NCBI GenBank assembly: GCA_034096865.1
Contig: JAWQFJ010015059.1
Span: 20,001 to 34,492, forward strand
DNA from: Theodoxus fluviatilis
Lineage: Eukaryota > Mollusca > Gastropoda > Cycloneritida > Neritidae
Direction: 5' to 3'
Length of the DNA stretch: 14,492 nucleotides
Shown: piece after piece, positions 1 through 8,152 of the stretch
Position numbering within the stretch: the first letter of the stretch is position 1
Layout of the letters: each line of letters starts with the position of its first letter
Position numbers and translations under genes: made by a program
The notes under the pieces: generated by a model
Database searches by the model: none
Told to the model about the DNA's origin: nothing
What the model saw: the letters and a program-made list of their open reading frames with translations, nothing else

Positions 1-710
1 GAGGGGGGGAAGAGGAGGGGAGGAGGAGGAGGAGGGGGAGGAGAGAGAGGAGGCAGGAGGCAGGTAGGGGAGGGAGGAGGGGAGGGAGGAGGAGAGGGAG
101 GAGGAAGGAGGAGAGGGAGGAGGAAGGAGGAGGAGGATGGAGGAGGGAGCGGGAGGAGGAGGAGGAGGAGAAAGGAGGAGGAGGAGGAGGAGGATGGAGG
201 AGGAGGAGGAGGAGGAGGGAAAAGAGAAGGAGGAGGAAAGGAGTAGAGGAGGAGGAAAGGAGGAGGAGGAGGAAAGAGGAGGAGGAGGAGGAAAAGGAGC
301 AGGTAAAAGGAAGGAGGAGAAGGAAAAGGAGGAGGAAAAGGAGGAGGAGGAAAAGAAGAGGAGGAGTGAGGAGGAGGAGACGAGGAGGAGGAGGAGGTGG
401 AGGAGAAGGAGGCAGGAGGGCTGCACGGGAAAGGGGGGGGAGGAGGAGGAAGTCTGAGGAGGAGGAGGAGAAGGAGGAGGAGGGAGAAGATGAGGAGGAG
501 GAGACGAGAAGGAGGCAGAGGGGAGGAGGAGGAAAGAGGTAGAGAGACAGAGGAGTAGAGAAGGAGGGAGGAGGAGGAAGAGGAGGAAGGAAAGAGGCAG
601 GAGAAGTGAGTGAGGGGGAGGAGGAGCGAGGAGGAGGAGCGAGGAGGAGGAGGAGTGAGGAGGAGGGAGGAGGAGGAGGAGGAGGAGGAGGAGGAGGAGG
701 AGGAGGAAGG
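1..710 (+). repeat. Long polypurine GGA/GA tract
   Basis: The plus strand is almost entirely G and A, built on an imperfect GGA/GAG trinucleotide with scattered AAA, GCA and GTG interruptions and only a handful of pyrimidines in 710 bases. Open reading frames across it translate to Glu/Gly/Arg/Lys runs and are by-products of the repeat, not genes. The array starts before the window edge, so its full length is unknown. Polypurine-polypyrimidine mirror tracts of this size can form triplex (H-DNA) structures; that is established chemistry, not shown here. Confidence 0.95.
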
Positions 711-847
711 TGACAATCAGACAAACAGACACACAGACACACTGAAAGAAACACTGACATACACACTGACACAAAGACAGACAGGCAGGCAGGCAGACAG
801 ACAGACACACAGACACACAGACACAGAGAGAGAGAGAGAGAGAGAGA
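711..847 (+). repeat. ACAG/GGCA/CACAGA compound microsatellite ending in GA
   Basis: Directly after the GGA tract the sequence changes to ACAG-type tetranucleotides (with GGCA variants near 781-795), then mixed CA and ACAG, then a pure GA run at about 826-847. It is a compound simple repeat contiguous with the purine tract. Confidence 0.9.
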
Positions 848-1492
848 ATCGACAAGGGCTTCTTCCATTAAGTCAATGGCTTGTTTCGAACGCTTGCAAG
901 GATGACAACAAAGGCTACACATACCAGGCGATTTTCAGCCTACCTACGTTACGATCTGAGGAATCTTCGCAGGAGAGACATGTTTTGGTGCTCGTTGTTT
1001 CTGCTTCGTCCAGCAAAAAGGTACCTCTTTCCATGAGCTGCACTTTCCGCCATGGTTGATGCAACAGGCTGCAAATGTCCCGCCTTTTCCATACTTGCTG
1101 GTGGTGGTGACGATAAGTCTTTGGCTTTTTCCACGCATCAGTCACATGGAGTGATGCTGCCTCGCTAACACAGATGGAGACAGCGCTCGACGTAAAGGAG
1201 TTCCATGGTTTCACTCTAAGGTCAAGATATTTCTGGCGTTCCTTTTGAAATATTTCACAAAATATTTGGCGAAAGCTTCTGCCGCAGACGCACTATAGCA
1301 CTACGACGGTGACTTTTTTGTGCCTCGTCTGCAGTAACCTTTCATGACGTCAGCCCCTGAGTTTGAATGAGAGTCACCCGCTGAGCTTCAGCAGCCGCTG
1401 GTAGTCCAGTAACTGACATGTTAGCGCTGAAGTTTTGTCAACAGTCAAGTGCATGAGCGATAACAAGAACAAGTTCTATCGCCAGGCCAGGT
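848..1492. other. Single-copy segment, no clear gene
   Basis: About 645 bases of ordinary base composition between two microsatellite blocks. Three overlapping minus-strand frames are open between about 915 and 1214, one of which has a weak THAP-like look (separate entry). From 1215 to 1492 I see no motif, no long ORF and no obvious repeat. Confidence 0.6.
944..1138 (-). pseudogene. Possible decayed THAP-like zinc-finger fragment
   Basis: A 64-codon minus-strand frame contains an AACCINH cluster (residues 23-29), then VPFCWTKQKQR (39-49) and HVSPAKI (53-59). In THAP domains an N-terminal C-x(2-4)-C pair is followed by a SFHRFPK-like strand, a run of basic residues and a WV.A motif. The order and spacing here are loosely similar, but the FRFP core and the tryptophan are missing and the distal C-x2-H is not visible. 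If real it is the N-terminal half of a degenerate copy, perhaps from a P-element-like or domesticated transposase. Two other minus frames over the same bases are open as well, so coding status is doubtful. This is a low-confidence pattern match by eye. Confidence 0.2.
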
Positions 1493-1537
<45 letters not shown>

Positions 1538-1668
1538 CACTCGCGCGCGCGCACGCACGCATACACACACATACATACACACACGCACACACATATGCAC
1601 GCACATACACGCACGCACGCATGCATACAAACACACACACACACACACTCACACACACACACACACAA
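1493..1668 (+). repeat. CA (AC)n microsatellite
   Basis: Alternating A-C dinucleotides with interspersed GCAC, GCGC, CATA and CTCA variants over 176 bases. The CGCGCGCGCACGCACGC part at about 1542-1560 is strictly alternating purine-pyrimidine and a potential Z-DNA former. Both strands are open in several frames only because the repeat has no stop codons. Confidence 0.95.
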
Positions 1669-1722
1669 CTGAACTGAACTGATTTATAGGCAGGTCGACA
1701 GTACATACAATTTGTGACGCAC

Positions 1723-1725
<3 letters not shown>
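1669..1725 (-). mobile_element. Possible LINE/SINE 3' tail between microsatellites
   Basis: This 57-bp island sits between the CA and GA arrays. Read on the minus strand it ends with an ATAAAT-like signal followed by a CAGTTCAGTTCAGTT pentamer tail. The layout matches the 3' end of the LINE at 2018-2034, where AATAAA is followed by GTTCGTTCGTTC. I infer a short remnant of a retroelement 3' end, but the piece is too short to name. Confidence 0.3.
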
Positions 1726-1776
<51 letters not shown>

Positions 1777-1790
1777 TAGGAGAGAGAATT

Positions 1791-1845
<55 letters not shown>
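1726..1845 (+). repeat. GA (AG)n microsatellite
   Basis: GA dinucleotides over 120 bases with three small interruptions (near 1772, 1788 and 1804). It runs straight into the truncated tRNA-like copy at 1846. Confidence 0.95.
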
Positions 1846-1846
<1 letters not shown>

Positions 1847-1900
1847 TGGTCACGCATGACCAAGAACCCAACGCTCTACCAATCGTGTCATTGGAGATCA
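1846..1900 (-). mobile_element. Truncated tRNA-like sequence (copy 1)
   Basis: About 52 bases match the tRNA-like copy at 1931-1983 with about seven mismatches; the first 20 bases are identical. On the minus strand it carries a box-A-like TGACACGATTGG (1879-1890) and the GTAGAGCGTTGG D-arm to anticodon-stem region. The T-arm with box B is missing and is replaced by the GA array. It is therefore a 3'-truncated duplicate of the neighbouring tRNA-derived element, not a functional tRNA. Confidence 0.6.
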
Positions 1901-1910
1901 ATAAAAAAAA

Positions 1911-1984
1911 GTTTCAGCGCAGAATCGAACCTGGTCACGCATGACCAAGAGTCCAACGCTCTACCAGATGTGCCATTAGAGAAC

Positions 1985-1985
<1 letters not shown>
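1911..1985 (-). mobile_element. tRNA-derived SINE head / tRNA-Lys(CTT)-like pseudogene
   Basis: On the minus strand a box A (TGGCACATCTGG, 1975 to 1964) and a box B (GGTTCGATTCT, 1931 to 1921) are 44 bases apart start to start, the spacing of a normal tRNA. The D arm GGTAGAGC and the anticodon stretch GTTGGACTCTT resemble tRNA-Lys with anticodon CTT. The 3' half of the anticodon stem does not pair; instead there is a perfect hairpin GGTCA-TGCG-TGACC, and the T stem and acceptor stem are degraded. A working tRNA is unlikely. A SINE head or tRNA pseudogene that keeps an internal Pol III promoter fits better. Confidence 0.6.

Positions 1986-2016
<31 letters not shown>
1985..2016 (+). repeat. GA microsatellite
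   Basis: A 32-base GA run separating the tRNA-like sequence from the 3' end of the minus-strand LINE. Confidence 0.9.
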
Positions 2017-2021
<5 letters not shown>

Positions 2022-2028
2022 CGAACAG

Positions 2029-2034
2029 TTTATT
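2029..2034 (-). terminator. LINE polyadenylation signal
   Basis: AATAAA on the minus strand, about 45 bases past the LINE stop codon, followed by GTTCGTTCGTTC and then the GA/CT array. A signal just before a short tandem tail is the usual end of a CR1/RTE-type LINE. Confidence 0.6.
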
Positions 2035-2037
2035 GTT

Positions 2038-2050
2038 GGGCCTCCGGCCC
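2038..2050 (-). other. Hairpin in LINE 3' UTR
   Basis: GGGCC-TCC-GGCCC forms a perfect 5-bp stem with a 3-base loop in the 45-bp LINE 3' UTR, just upstream of AATAAA. Stem-loops near LINE 3' ends are known recognition elements for the element's reverse transcriptase; that role here is inferred. Confidence 0.6.
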
Positions 2051-2077
2051 TTCACACCAATATTTCAAAGGTTACAG

Positions 2078-2778
<701 letters not shown>

Positions 2779-3027
2779 CCGACTCCACGGCTTATATCTC
2801 AAAAACTACTGGACGGATTTCCTTGAGATTTTGCACACTAACTGGAAGTTAGGTCCGATTGAATGTATCAAGTTTTCAGAATCGAGGCTTGAAGAAAAAG
2901 TGGTTTTTTAAGGTCGTACCTCCCTAAAGTGTCAATTGATGGACTGGCGAAATTGCAATTCATGGAATGGCGAAAATTCTGACGTGATCAAAACTGACAG
3001 AACAATGCCTAGCAGCGGCGGCTAGGT
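2779..3027 (+). mobile_element. Candidate non-autonomous Helitron-like element arm
   Basis: This segment follows the TCTG array and begins with a block around TATATCTCAAAAACTACTGG (2793-2812). It ends at a perfect hairpin CCTAGC-AGCGGCG-GCTAGG (3008-3026). Non-autonomous Helitron-like elements of molluscs and insects often carry an internal microsatellite and end in a short GC-rich palindrome with CTAG-like termini. The match in layout is clear, but I cannot see a defined 5' end or a target site, so the class is inferred. Confidence 0.4.
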
Positions 3028-3087
3028 GGGGGGGTGGTGGGGGAGAGAGAGAGAGAGAGAGGGAGGGGGTGGGGGGGGTGGGGGGTT
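3027..3087 (+). repeat. G-rich tract with G-quadruplex potential
   Basis: Several runs of 5-8 G are separated by T, GGT or GA units over 61 bases. More than four G-runs of three or more lie close together, which is the basic requirement for an intramolecular G-quadruplex. It directly abuts the hairpin at 3008-3026. Confidence 0.8.
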
Positions 3088-3090
3088 GTT

Positions 3091-3260
3091 CACCCGCGTG
3101 GCCAGTTCATTCAACTCTGGGAACAGCCTCTCAGTCTCTTTTTTCGAGAGGTTGCTGGTTCGAACCCGACCTGTTCTTTGTGTGTTTTTTTGTGTGTGTT
3201 TTTCCCCCCTCTTTTCTCGAGAGGTTGCGGCAAAACCTGGAGGTTCAGCGCCAGCGGTTT
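3091..3260 (+). mobile_element. Candidate tRNA-derived SINE
   Basis: A box-A-like TGGCCAGTTCAT (3099-3110) and a perfect box B GGTTCGAACCC (3157-3167) lie 58 bases apart, within the range of tRNAs with long arms. CCTCTC and GAGAGG between them could form an anticodon-like stem with an oversized loop. The 12-mer TCGAGAGGTTGC occurs at 3144-3155 and again at 3217-3228, so part of the unit is repeated. A T-rich stretch separates the two. No true tRNA fold is visible; a Pol III-type SINE fragment is the best reading. Confidence 0.45.
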
Positions 3261-3370
3261 TTATTCTGTTTGACCAGTTTTCATTCGAACCAGATCCCAA
3301 CATCATGCTGTAAGCTTTGCGAGGGTATCTACTGGATTCCATTTTCAGTAAACGCAGCCAGTACTTGATA

Positions 3371-3373
<3 letters not shown>

Positions 3374-3451
<78 letters not shown>
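3374..3451 (+). repeat. GA microsatellite
   Basis: A perfect 78-base GA run. The minus-strand reading frame over it is a Ser-Leu repeat by-product. Confidence 0.95.
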
Positions 3452-3454
<3 letters not shown>

Positions 3455-3674
3455 GGGGTTGGGGTTGGGTGGGTGGGAATGTTTGAGTAGTTAAGCATTT
3501 GTAATAGTCAGTGTCAGCTTTTTTCGACTATATAATGCCTCATCTTCAAATGTTTTCAAATACAGAATTAAGAAAATATGAACAAAATGTTACCTCGAAG
3601 GAGATTGAGGAAACATTTTAAAAAGTTAATGTCATTAAATAACTAGTTAAAACCGAAAATGGATTACTTACTTA
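3452..3674. other. AT-rich spacer with short G-runs
   Basis: It begins with GGGGTTGGGGTTGGGTGGGT-type runs (about 3455-3477), a second G-quadruplex candidate, then becomes AT-rich single-copy sequence with no ORF or motif. Confidence 0.6.
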
Positions 3675-4187
3675 ATGAATGAATCAAGAAACGAACAAAC
3701 GAACAAACGAATGAACGAATGAACGAATGAACGAATGAACGAATGAACGAATGAATGAATGAATGAATGAATGAATGAACGAATGAACGAATGAACGAAT
3801 GAACGAATGAACGAATGAACGAATGAACGAATGAACGAATGAACGAATGAATGAATGAATGAATGAATGAATGAATGAATGAATGAATGAATGAACGAAT
3901 GAACGAATGAACGAATGAACGAATGAACGAATGAATGAATGAATGAATGAATGAATGAACGAATGAACGAATGAATGAATGAATGAATGAATGAATGAAT
4001 GAATGAATGAATGAATGAATGAATGAATGAATGAATGAACGAATGAACGAATGAACGAATGAACGAATGAACGAATGAATGAATGAATGAATGAATGAAT
4101 GAATGAATGAATGAATGAATGAACGAATGAACGAATGAATGAATGAATGAATGAATGAATGAATGAATGAATGAACGAATGAATGAT
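3675..4187 (+). repeat. GAAT/GAAC tetranucleotide array
   Basis: About 128 tetranucleotide units. Blocks of strictly alternating GAAC-GAAT (an 8-bp unit) switch with blocks of pure GAAT, at least six times: alternating blocks start near 3710, 3780, 3896, 3957, 4037 and 4122. The left edge has AAAC variants. The antisense frame reads Ile/Val-His-Ser-Phe repeats with no stop, a consequence of the repeat. Confidence 0.95.
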
Positions 4188-4278
4188 GCTAGTTTTACGC
4201 CTTGTCGGCCATTGCAGGCTATGTAAGGTCATTGATCACGAAAATCGCCAGAGCTGGTAAGAGCAAGAGCAAGTCAAA

Positions 4279-5096
4279 TCTCGAATTTCCAGGTCAGTCT
4301 CGAATTTCCAGGTCAGTCTCGAATTTCCTGGTCATTCTCGAATTTCCTCGTCAATCTCGAATTTGCTAGTTAGTCTCGAATTTCCTGGTCAGTCTCGAAT
4401 TTCCTGGTCAATCTCGAATGTCCTGGTCAGTCTCGAAGTTCCTGGTCAATCTCGAATTTGCTAGTTAGTCTCGAATGTCCTGGTCAGTCTCGAATTTCCT
4501 GGTCAATGTCGAATTTCCTGGTCAATCTCGAATTTCCTGGTCAATCTCGAATTTCCTAGTCAATCTCGAATTTCCTGGTCAGTCTCGAATTTCCTGGTCA
4601 ATCTCGAATGTCCTGGTCAGTCTCGAATGTCCTGGTCAGTCTCGAATTTCCTGGTCAATGTCGAATTTCCTGGTCAATCTCGAATTTCCTGGTCAGTCTC
4701 GAATTTCCTGGTCAATCTCGAATTTCCTGGTCAATCTCGAATGTCCTGGTCAGTCTCGAATTTCCTGGTCAATGTCGAATTTCCTGGTCAATCTCGAATT
4801 TCCTGGTCAATCTCGAATTTCCTGGTCAGTCTCGAATTTCCTGGTCAGTCTCGAATGTCCTGGTCAGTCTCGAATTTCCTGGTCAATCTCGAATTTCCTG
4901 GTCAGTCTCGAATGTCTTGGTCAGTCTCGAATTTTCTGGTCAATGTCGAATTTCCTGGTCAGTCTCGAATTTCCTGGTCAATCTCGAAGTTCCTGGTCAA
5001 TCTCGAATTTCCCGGTCAGTCTCGAATTTCCTGGTCAGTCTCGAATTTCCTGGTCAATCTCGAATTTCCTGGTCAATCTCGAATTTCCTGGTCAAT
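4279..5096 (+). repeat. 19-bp tandem repeat (43 copies)
   Basis: The unit is TCTCGAATTTCCTGGTCAG, with A or G at the last base, repeated about 43 times in 818 bases with almost no length change. Common variants are GAATGTCC for GAATTTCC, CAATGTCG for CAATCTCG, and early GCTAGTTAG units. Because 19 is not a multiple of three and most units lack stops, all three forward frames stay open and read the same 19-residue repeat; these are not genes. The GAATGTCC and CAATGTCG variants occur as a linked pair 31 bases apart at 4473, 4625, 4739 and 4910, showing higher-order duplication. Confidence 0.95.
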
Positions 5097-6184
5097 TGCT
5101 TTTAACGAATCAGGTAGGGAGGAGACGTGGTTCATCTATTCTTAGCCCCAGCCCACAGGGAGGAGGGGGGATTCTGTCACGGGGAGCTCATGTTGCAAGC
5201 AAAGCGGTCAAAATGCCGCGGGATTGCTTTCCCGGTGAGTTTACCGCGTTTGTTGGTCGAGTCTGAGCTTCTTGTGTGATTCCTGCCTGGAAAATCGATT
5301 CAAGAACGTCAGCGCGGCAGCTGTCATCCCTATATGGATCGTGAAGGTAATCACGTCTTCGCTGCCTTGTTCAAACAACGCCGCGGTGTTTCGCAGTGAT
5401 GTCACAAAAAACAACATCTCGAAAATCAGAGGCTATCACCACGAGGGGGTCAAGTGGACACTCGACAACGCGAGGGATTCGCCACAGATGTCCACTCCAG
5501 GCACCCGCAGTCTTGCTCTGTCAACAGTCAAGTCCGAGGTGGCAGATTTCCTCATCCACTAGAGCTATCGCCTGCTGAGAAACTTCCAAACACCGCGCAT
5601 GCGTCAACGACGGAGGGAAGCCGGGACTGTCACAGCTGCAGTTTTCAGCTACCAGAACTGAGGCTCGGCTGTGGCCATTCGCAAATCACAGACACGTTTT
5701 CATTGTGGTTTTTTTTTCTGCATGCGCCTTGACACCAAGTTATGGCGGCCGACATAAATCTGTTATCGCTGCGTGACAGTAGGAGCCATCCATCTCTAAG
5801 CTCGAGGACGATAGCATGGGGCTTTTGCCTCTTCTCGTCGTCTCCGAGCGGTCACAAAGTGGGCAAGAATAACCGTCGGCTGTCAGGGCGCGATACCGAG
5901 GCTCTAACAAATTATCTGAGACTCCCTTGTTCAAAGACTGGGCCCTCTCTGGAGTGGCTCCTCGCGGCCGTCGGGGAAGGGCGGGGTGGGAGAGAGATCG
6001 TAACACCCTGTCAGCGAACACACTCTGACCAAAACTTTCGAGAGGTCCCAGGATCGGGTGGGGGAACTACTAAGGGACCCACCCGCGTTGGCGATCGTAC
6101 GTAGGCTGCCAAGGTGCGCTGTAGATCGGAGCCCACCTCTACCCGAGTCTCTGCGCTACCCGGGGTACGCGGCTCCTGCTCGGA
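5097..6184. other. Moderately CpG-rich single-copy region, no gene recognised
   Basis: Base composition shifts to GC-rich with frequent CpG, especially 5740-6200. The longest plausible ORF is plus 5742-6104 (120 codons), with a good start context (G at -3 and G at +4), but its product has no motif I recognise. A 93-codon minus frame (5740-6021) overlaps it and is equally unremarkable. Another plus frame of 96 codons (5272-5562) shows no domain. The region could be a promoter-like CpG cluster or the 5' untranslated part of the LINE that follows. I cannot decide between these. Confidence 0.4.
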
Positions 6185-6619
6185 ATGTTATGTCCCACCG
6201 TGGCCAGTGGCCCGTCTCGCGAAGCTCAACGGAGGTGTGCAGTTTACTACATTCGGCTCTTAACTGCTGTTTGTTTGTGGGAAGAGGCATTTATTTCCCA
6301 TCAGATTCCAAAGAAGACACCATGGGCCAAAGCAGCCGAGCCAAAGGCAACGACTCAGAAAACTGTTCTGGAATGGCTGACGAATGGCCAACCACCAGAC
6401 GTGGAAAACACGAAGAGTGGTGATAAATGCACCAAAGGCCAGGAAGCTGCGAGAATGGCCTCTGCGAGTGCGTTGACAGTGTGGCAAGGGAGATTGTGCC
6501 ACAGCGACTCGCGGATCCGAGAAAGAGCCATGAGTCGTAATGGCCCGGCCGAAGCCCATTGCGTGATTTTCAGAGACAAGTATGCAGTAATGATCCTTCA
6601 AAAGGTGACAGTTTACTAA
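6185..6619 (+). pseudogene. ORF directly upstream of LINE endonuclease, possible LINE 5' part
   Basis: A 144-codon plus-strand frame ends seven bases after the endonuclease homology begins in another frame. Its C-terminal half is polar and charged (TNGQPPDVENTKSGDK, RIRERAMSRNGPAEAH) and looks like the linker or ORF1 tail that precedes the AP-endonuclease domain in many LINEs. I recognise no RRM, zinc knuckle or PHD motif. Its place on the same strand and in direct contact with the endonuclease is the only support for calling it part of the element. Confidence 0.35.
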
Positions 6620-6950
6620 GCATAATGTGCTGGAACATAGGCCTACAAAGTTTTCGGAACAAGGATTTTCCCAATATATTGATGAATTTGACATTTGCTG
6701 GTTATTGGAAACCTTCACCAGTAGTAAGTTTAACCTCGGCACACTCTTTGGTGATAATGTAGTGATGCATAGCCCAGGGAAACGCTTTCTTTACAGGGAA
6801 GATGTTTACATGGCGTAGTGGTTGTGGTTAAGAAGGCAATAGCTCATAATGAGAAGAGACTAAGCACAGACGTTGACGACACTATAGCACTTAGAATACA
6901 ACATTCTCGCATGCAAGCCACGCATCGGGAACCGCGATGGGTGCGTTCCC
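6613..6950 (+). pseudogene. LINE AP-endonuclease domain, frameshifted
   Basis: Three frames read in order give the N-terminal part of a non-LTR retrotransposon APE-type endonuclease. Frame 1 (6613-6672) has LLSIMCWNIGLQSFRNKDF with the catalytic-type WN. Frame 2 (6672-6808) has QYIDEFDICWLLETFTSS, whose ET matches the metal-binding glutamate, then GKRFLYREDV. Frame 3 (from 6809) has HGVVVVVKKAIAH and TDVDDTIALRIQ, like the GG(V/I)xVxVKK and VDTD..xxLxx blocks. Later motifs (the histidine/aspartate blocks) and the reverse transcriptase are missing, and homology fades after about 6905-6950. At least two frameshifts make it inactive. It is on the opposite strand to the LINE tail at 2078-2675; whether they are one family is unknown. 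Confidence 0.75.
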
Positions 6951-7295
6951 ATTAACAATTCATACGCATCCATCTGCAAGGGAATAAATTGCTCACAAAG
7001 CAGCGGTTATATGAGCAGGAAAGACAGACGATACAATACGTAGGTTGTTGGAAAAAGCCTCTGTATACGGACTATCTTGGTAGTTTCTGTGACACAGAAT
7101 GCAAGTAGAGCTGAAACCGCATACTGTGAAGGCCTCGCTTTGAAATTAATATGGCCGCAGCTTGAATAAGGTCGTTTGTTCAGGCTGCGACCGGTTGTAT
7201 GACAGCCGGCTAATCGCACACACATTATTTTGCTGACGAATATGATCTCCCGAAATAATGGGATCTTAAACGGCTATTGATGTAAACATTTTTTT
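6951..7295. other. Unassigned single-copy DNA
   Basis: Ordinary composition. A 72-codon minus frame (7007-7225) has no recognisable motif. I see no repeat or RNA gene here. Confidence 0.5.
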
Positions 7296-8152
7296 ACTCA
7301 CATGCGAAGCAAAAGTGAGTCTATGTACTCACCCGTTTCGTCCGTCCGGGCGTCCGGGCGTCCGGGCGTCCGGGCGTCCGGGCGTCCGGGCGTCCGGGCG
7401 TCCGAAAACTTTAACGTTGGATTTTTCTCGGAGACTATTAAGTCTATCAATACCAAATGTGGCATGATGGTGTATGATGACAAGACCTCAAAAAACACAT
7501 ATAGTGACTTAACCTTGCTTCAAGGTCAAGGTCGCAGGGGCCATAAATGTTGTCTAAAAAACAGCCATTTTTCACATTTTATCAATTTTCTCTAAAGTTT
7601 TTGAGATTGGATACCCGACCTATATATGGTATATAGGGCAATGTAAGCCCTATCTTTTGATACCAGTTTGGTTGACCTTGCTTCAAGTTCAAGGTCACAG
7701 GAGCTCTTCAAAGTTGGATTGTATACATATTTTGAAGTGACCTTGACCCTGAACTATGGAAGATAACTGTTTCAAACTTACTAATTATGTGGGGCACATG
7801 TCATACTTTCATCATGAGACACATTTGGTCAAATATCATCAAAGTCAAGGTCACTTTGACCCTTATGAAATGTGACCAAAATGGAGTAGTGAACCACTAA
7901 AAGTGACCATATCTCATGGTAGAAAGTGCCAATAAGCACCATTTTGCTTCCTATGTCTTGAATTAACAGCTTTGTGTTGCATGACCTTGGATGACCTTGA
8001 CCTTGGGTCAAGGCCACATGTATTTTGGTACAAAAAATGTGTAAAGCATTTCTTAGTGTATGATGTCATTGCTAGGTGTAGTTGTTTGACCTTGACCTTG
8101 AGGGTCACCTGAAGGTCAAGGTCATGTAAAGGTCAAGGTCAAGCATGTGAGT
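7296..8152 (+). mobile_element. TIR-bounded non-autonomous repeat with AAGGTCA half-sites
   Basis: ACTCACATGC at 7296-7305 is repeated as its exact reverse complement at 8143-8152, enclosing 857 bases. Inside the left end a second hairpin pairs ACTCAC (7296-7301) with GTGAGT (7315-7320). Then come an octamer array (7339-7404) and a long low-coding body that carries AAGGTCA/TGACCTT half-sites in many places, often in direct pairs (7517-7532, 7672-7697, 7981-8006, 8088-8142). No long ORF exists, so any mobility would depend on another element. Repeats of this general make-up are frequent in mollusc genomes to my knowledge; the exact limits are inferred from the inverted repeats. Confidence 0.55.
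7339..7404 (+). repeat. TCCGGGCG octamer array (about 7 copies)
   Basis: Seven perfect GTCCGGGC units flanked by single GTCC units. The GC-rich array sits inside an otherwise AT-rich element. Minus-strand translation gives a TPGRPDAR repeat, a by-product. Confidence 0.95.

Noticed and set aside
137..457. Glu/Arg-rich ORF in the purine tract
   Set aside because: Low-complexity product of GGA repeats.
1911..1985. Functional tRNA-Lys gene
   Set aside because: Anticodon, T and acceptor stems do not pair properly even though box A and box B are present.
3684..4232. 182-codon minus-strand ORF with an IHSF/VHSF repeat
   Set aside because: It is only the antisense of the GAAT/GAAC array.
4475..5266. 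263-codon plus-strand ORF with a 19-residue Ser/Phe/Leu repeat
   Set aside because: It is a translation of the 19-bp tandem repeat; two other forward frames read the same peptide, which a real gene would not do.
5742..6104. 120-codon ORF as a confident host gene
   Set aside because: Good start context but no motif, an equally open overlapping antisense frame, and a GC-rich background that makes long open frames likely by chance.
7339..7404. Short regular array as a CRISPR
   Set aside because: Octamer units without spacers, inside an animal interspersed repeat.
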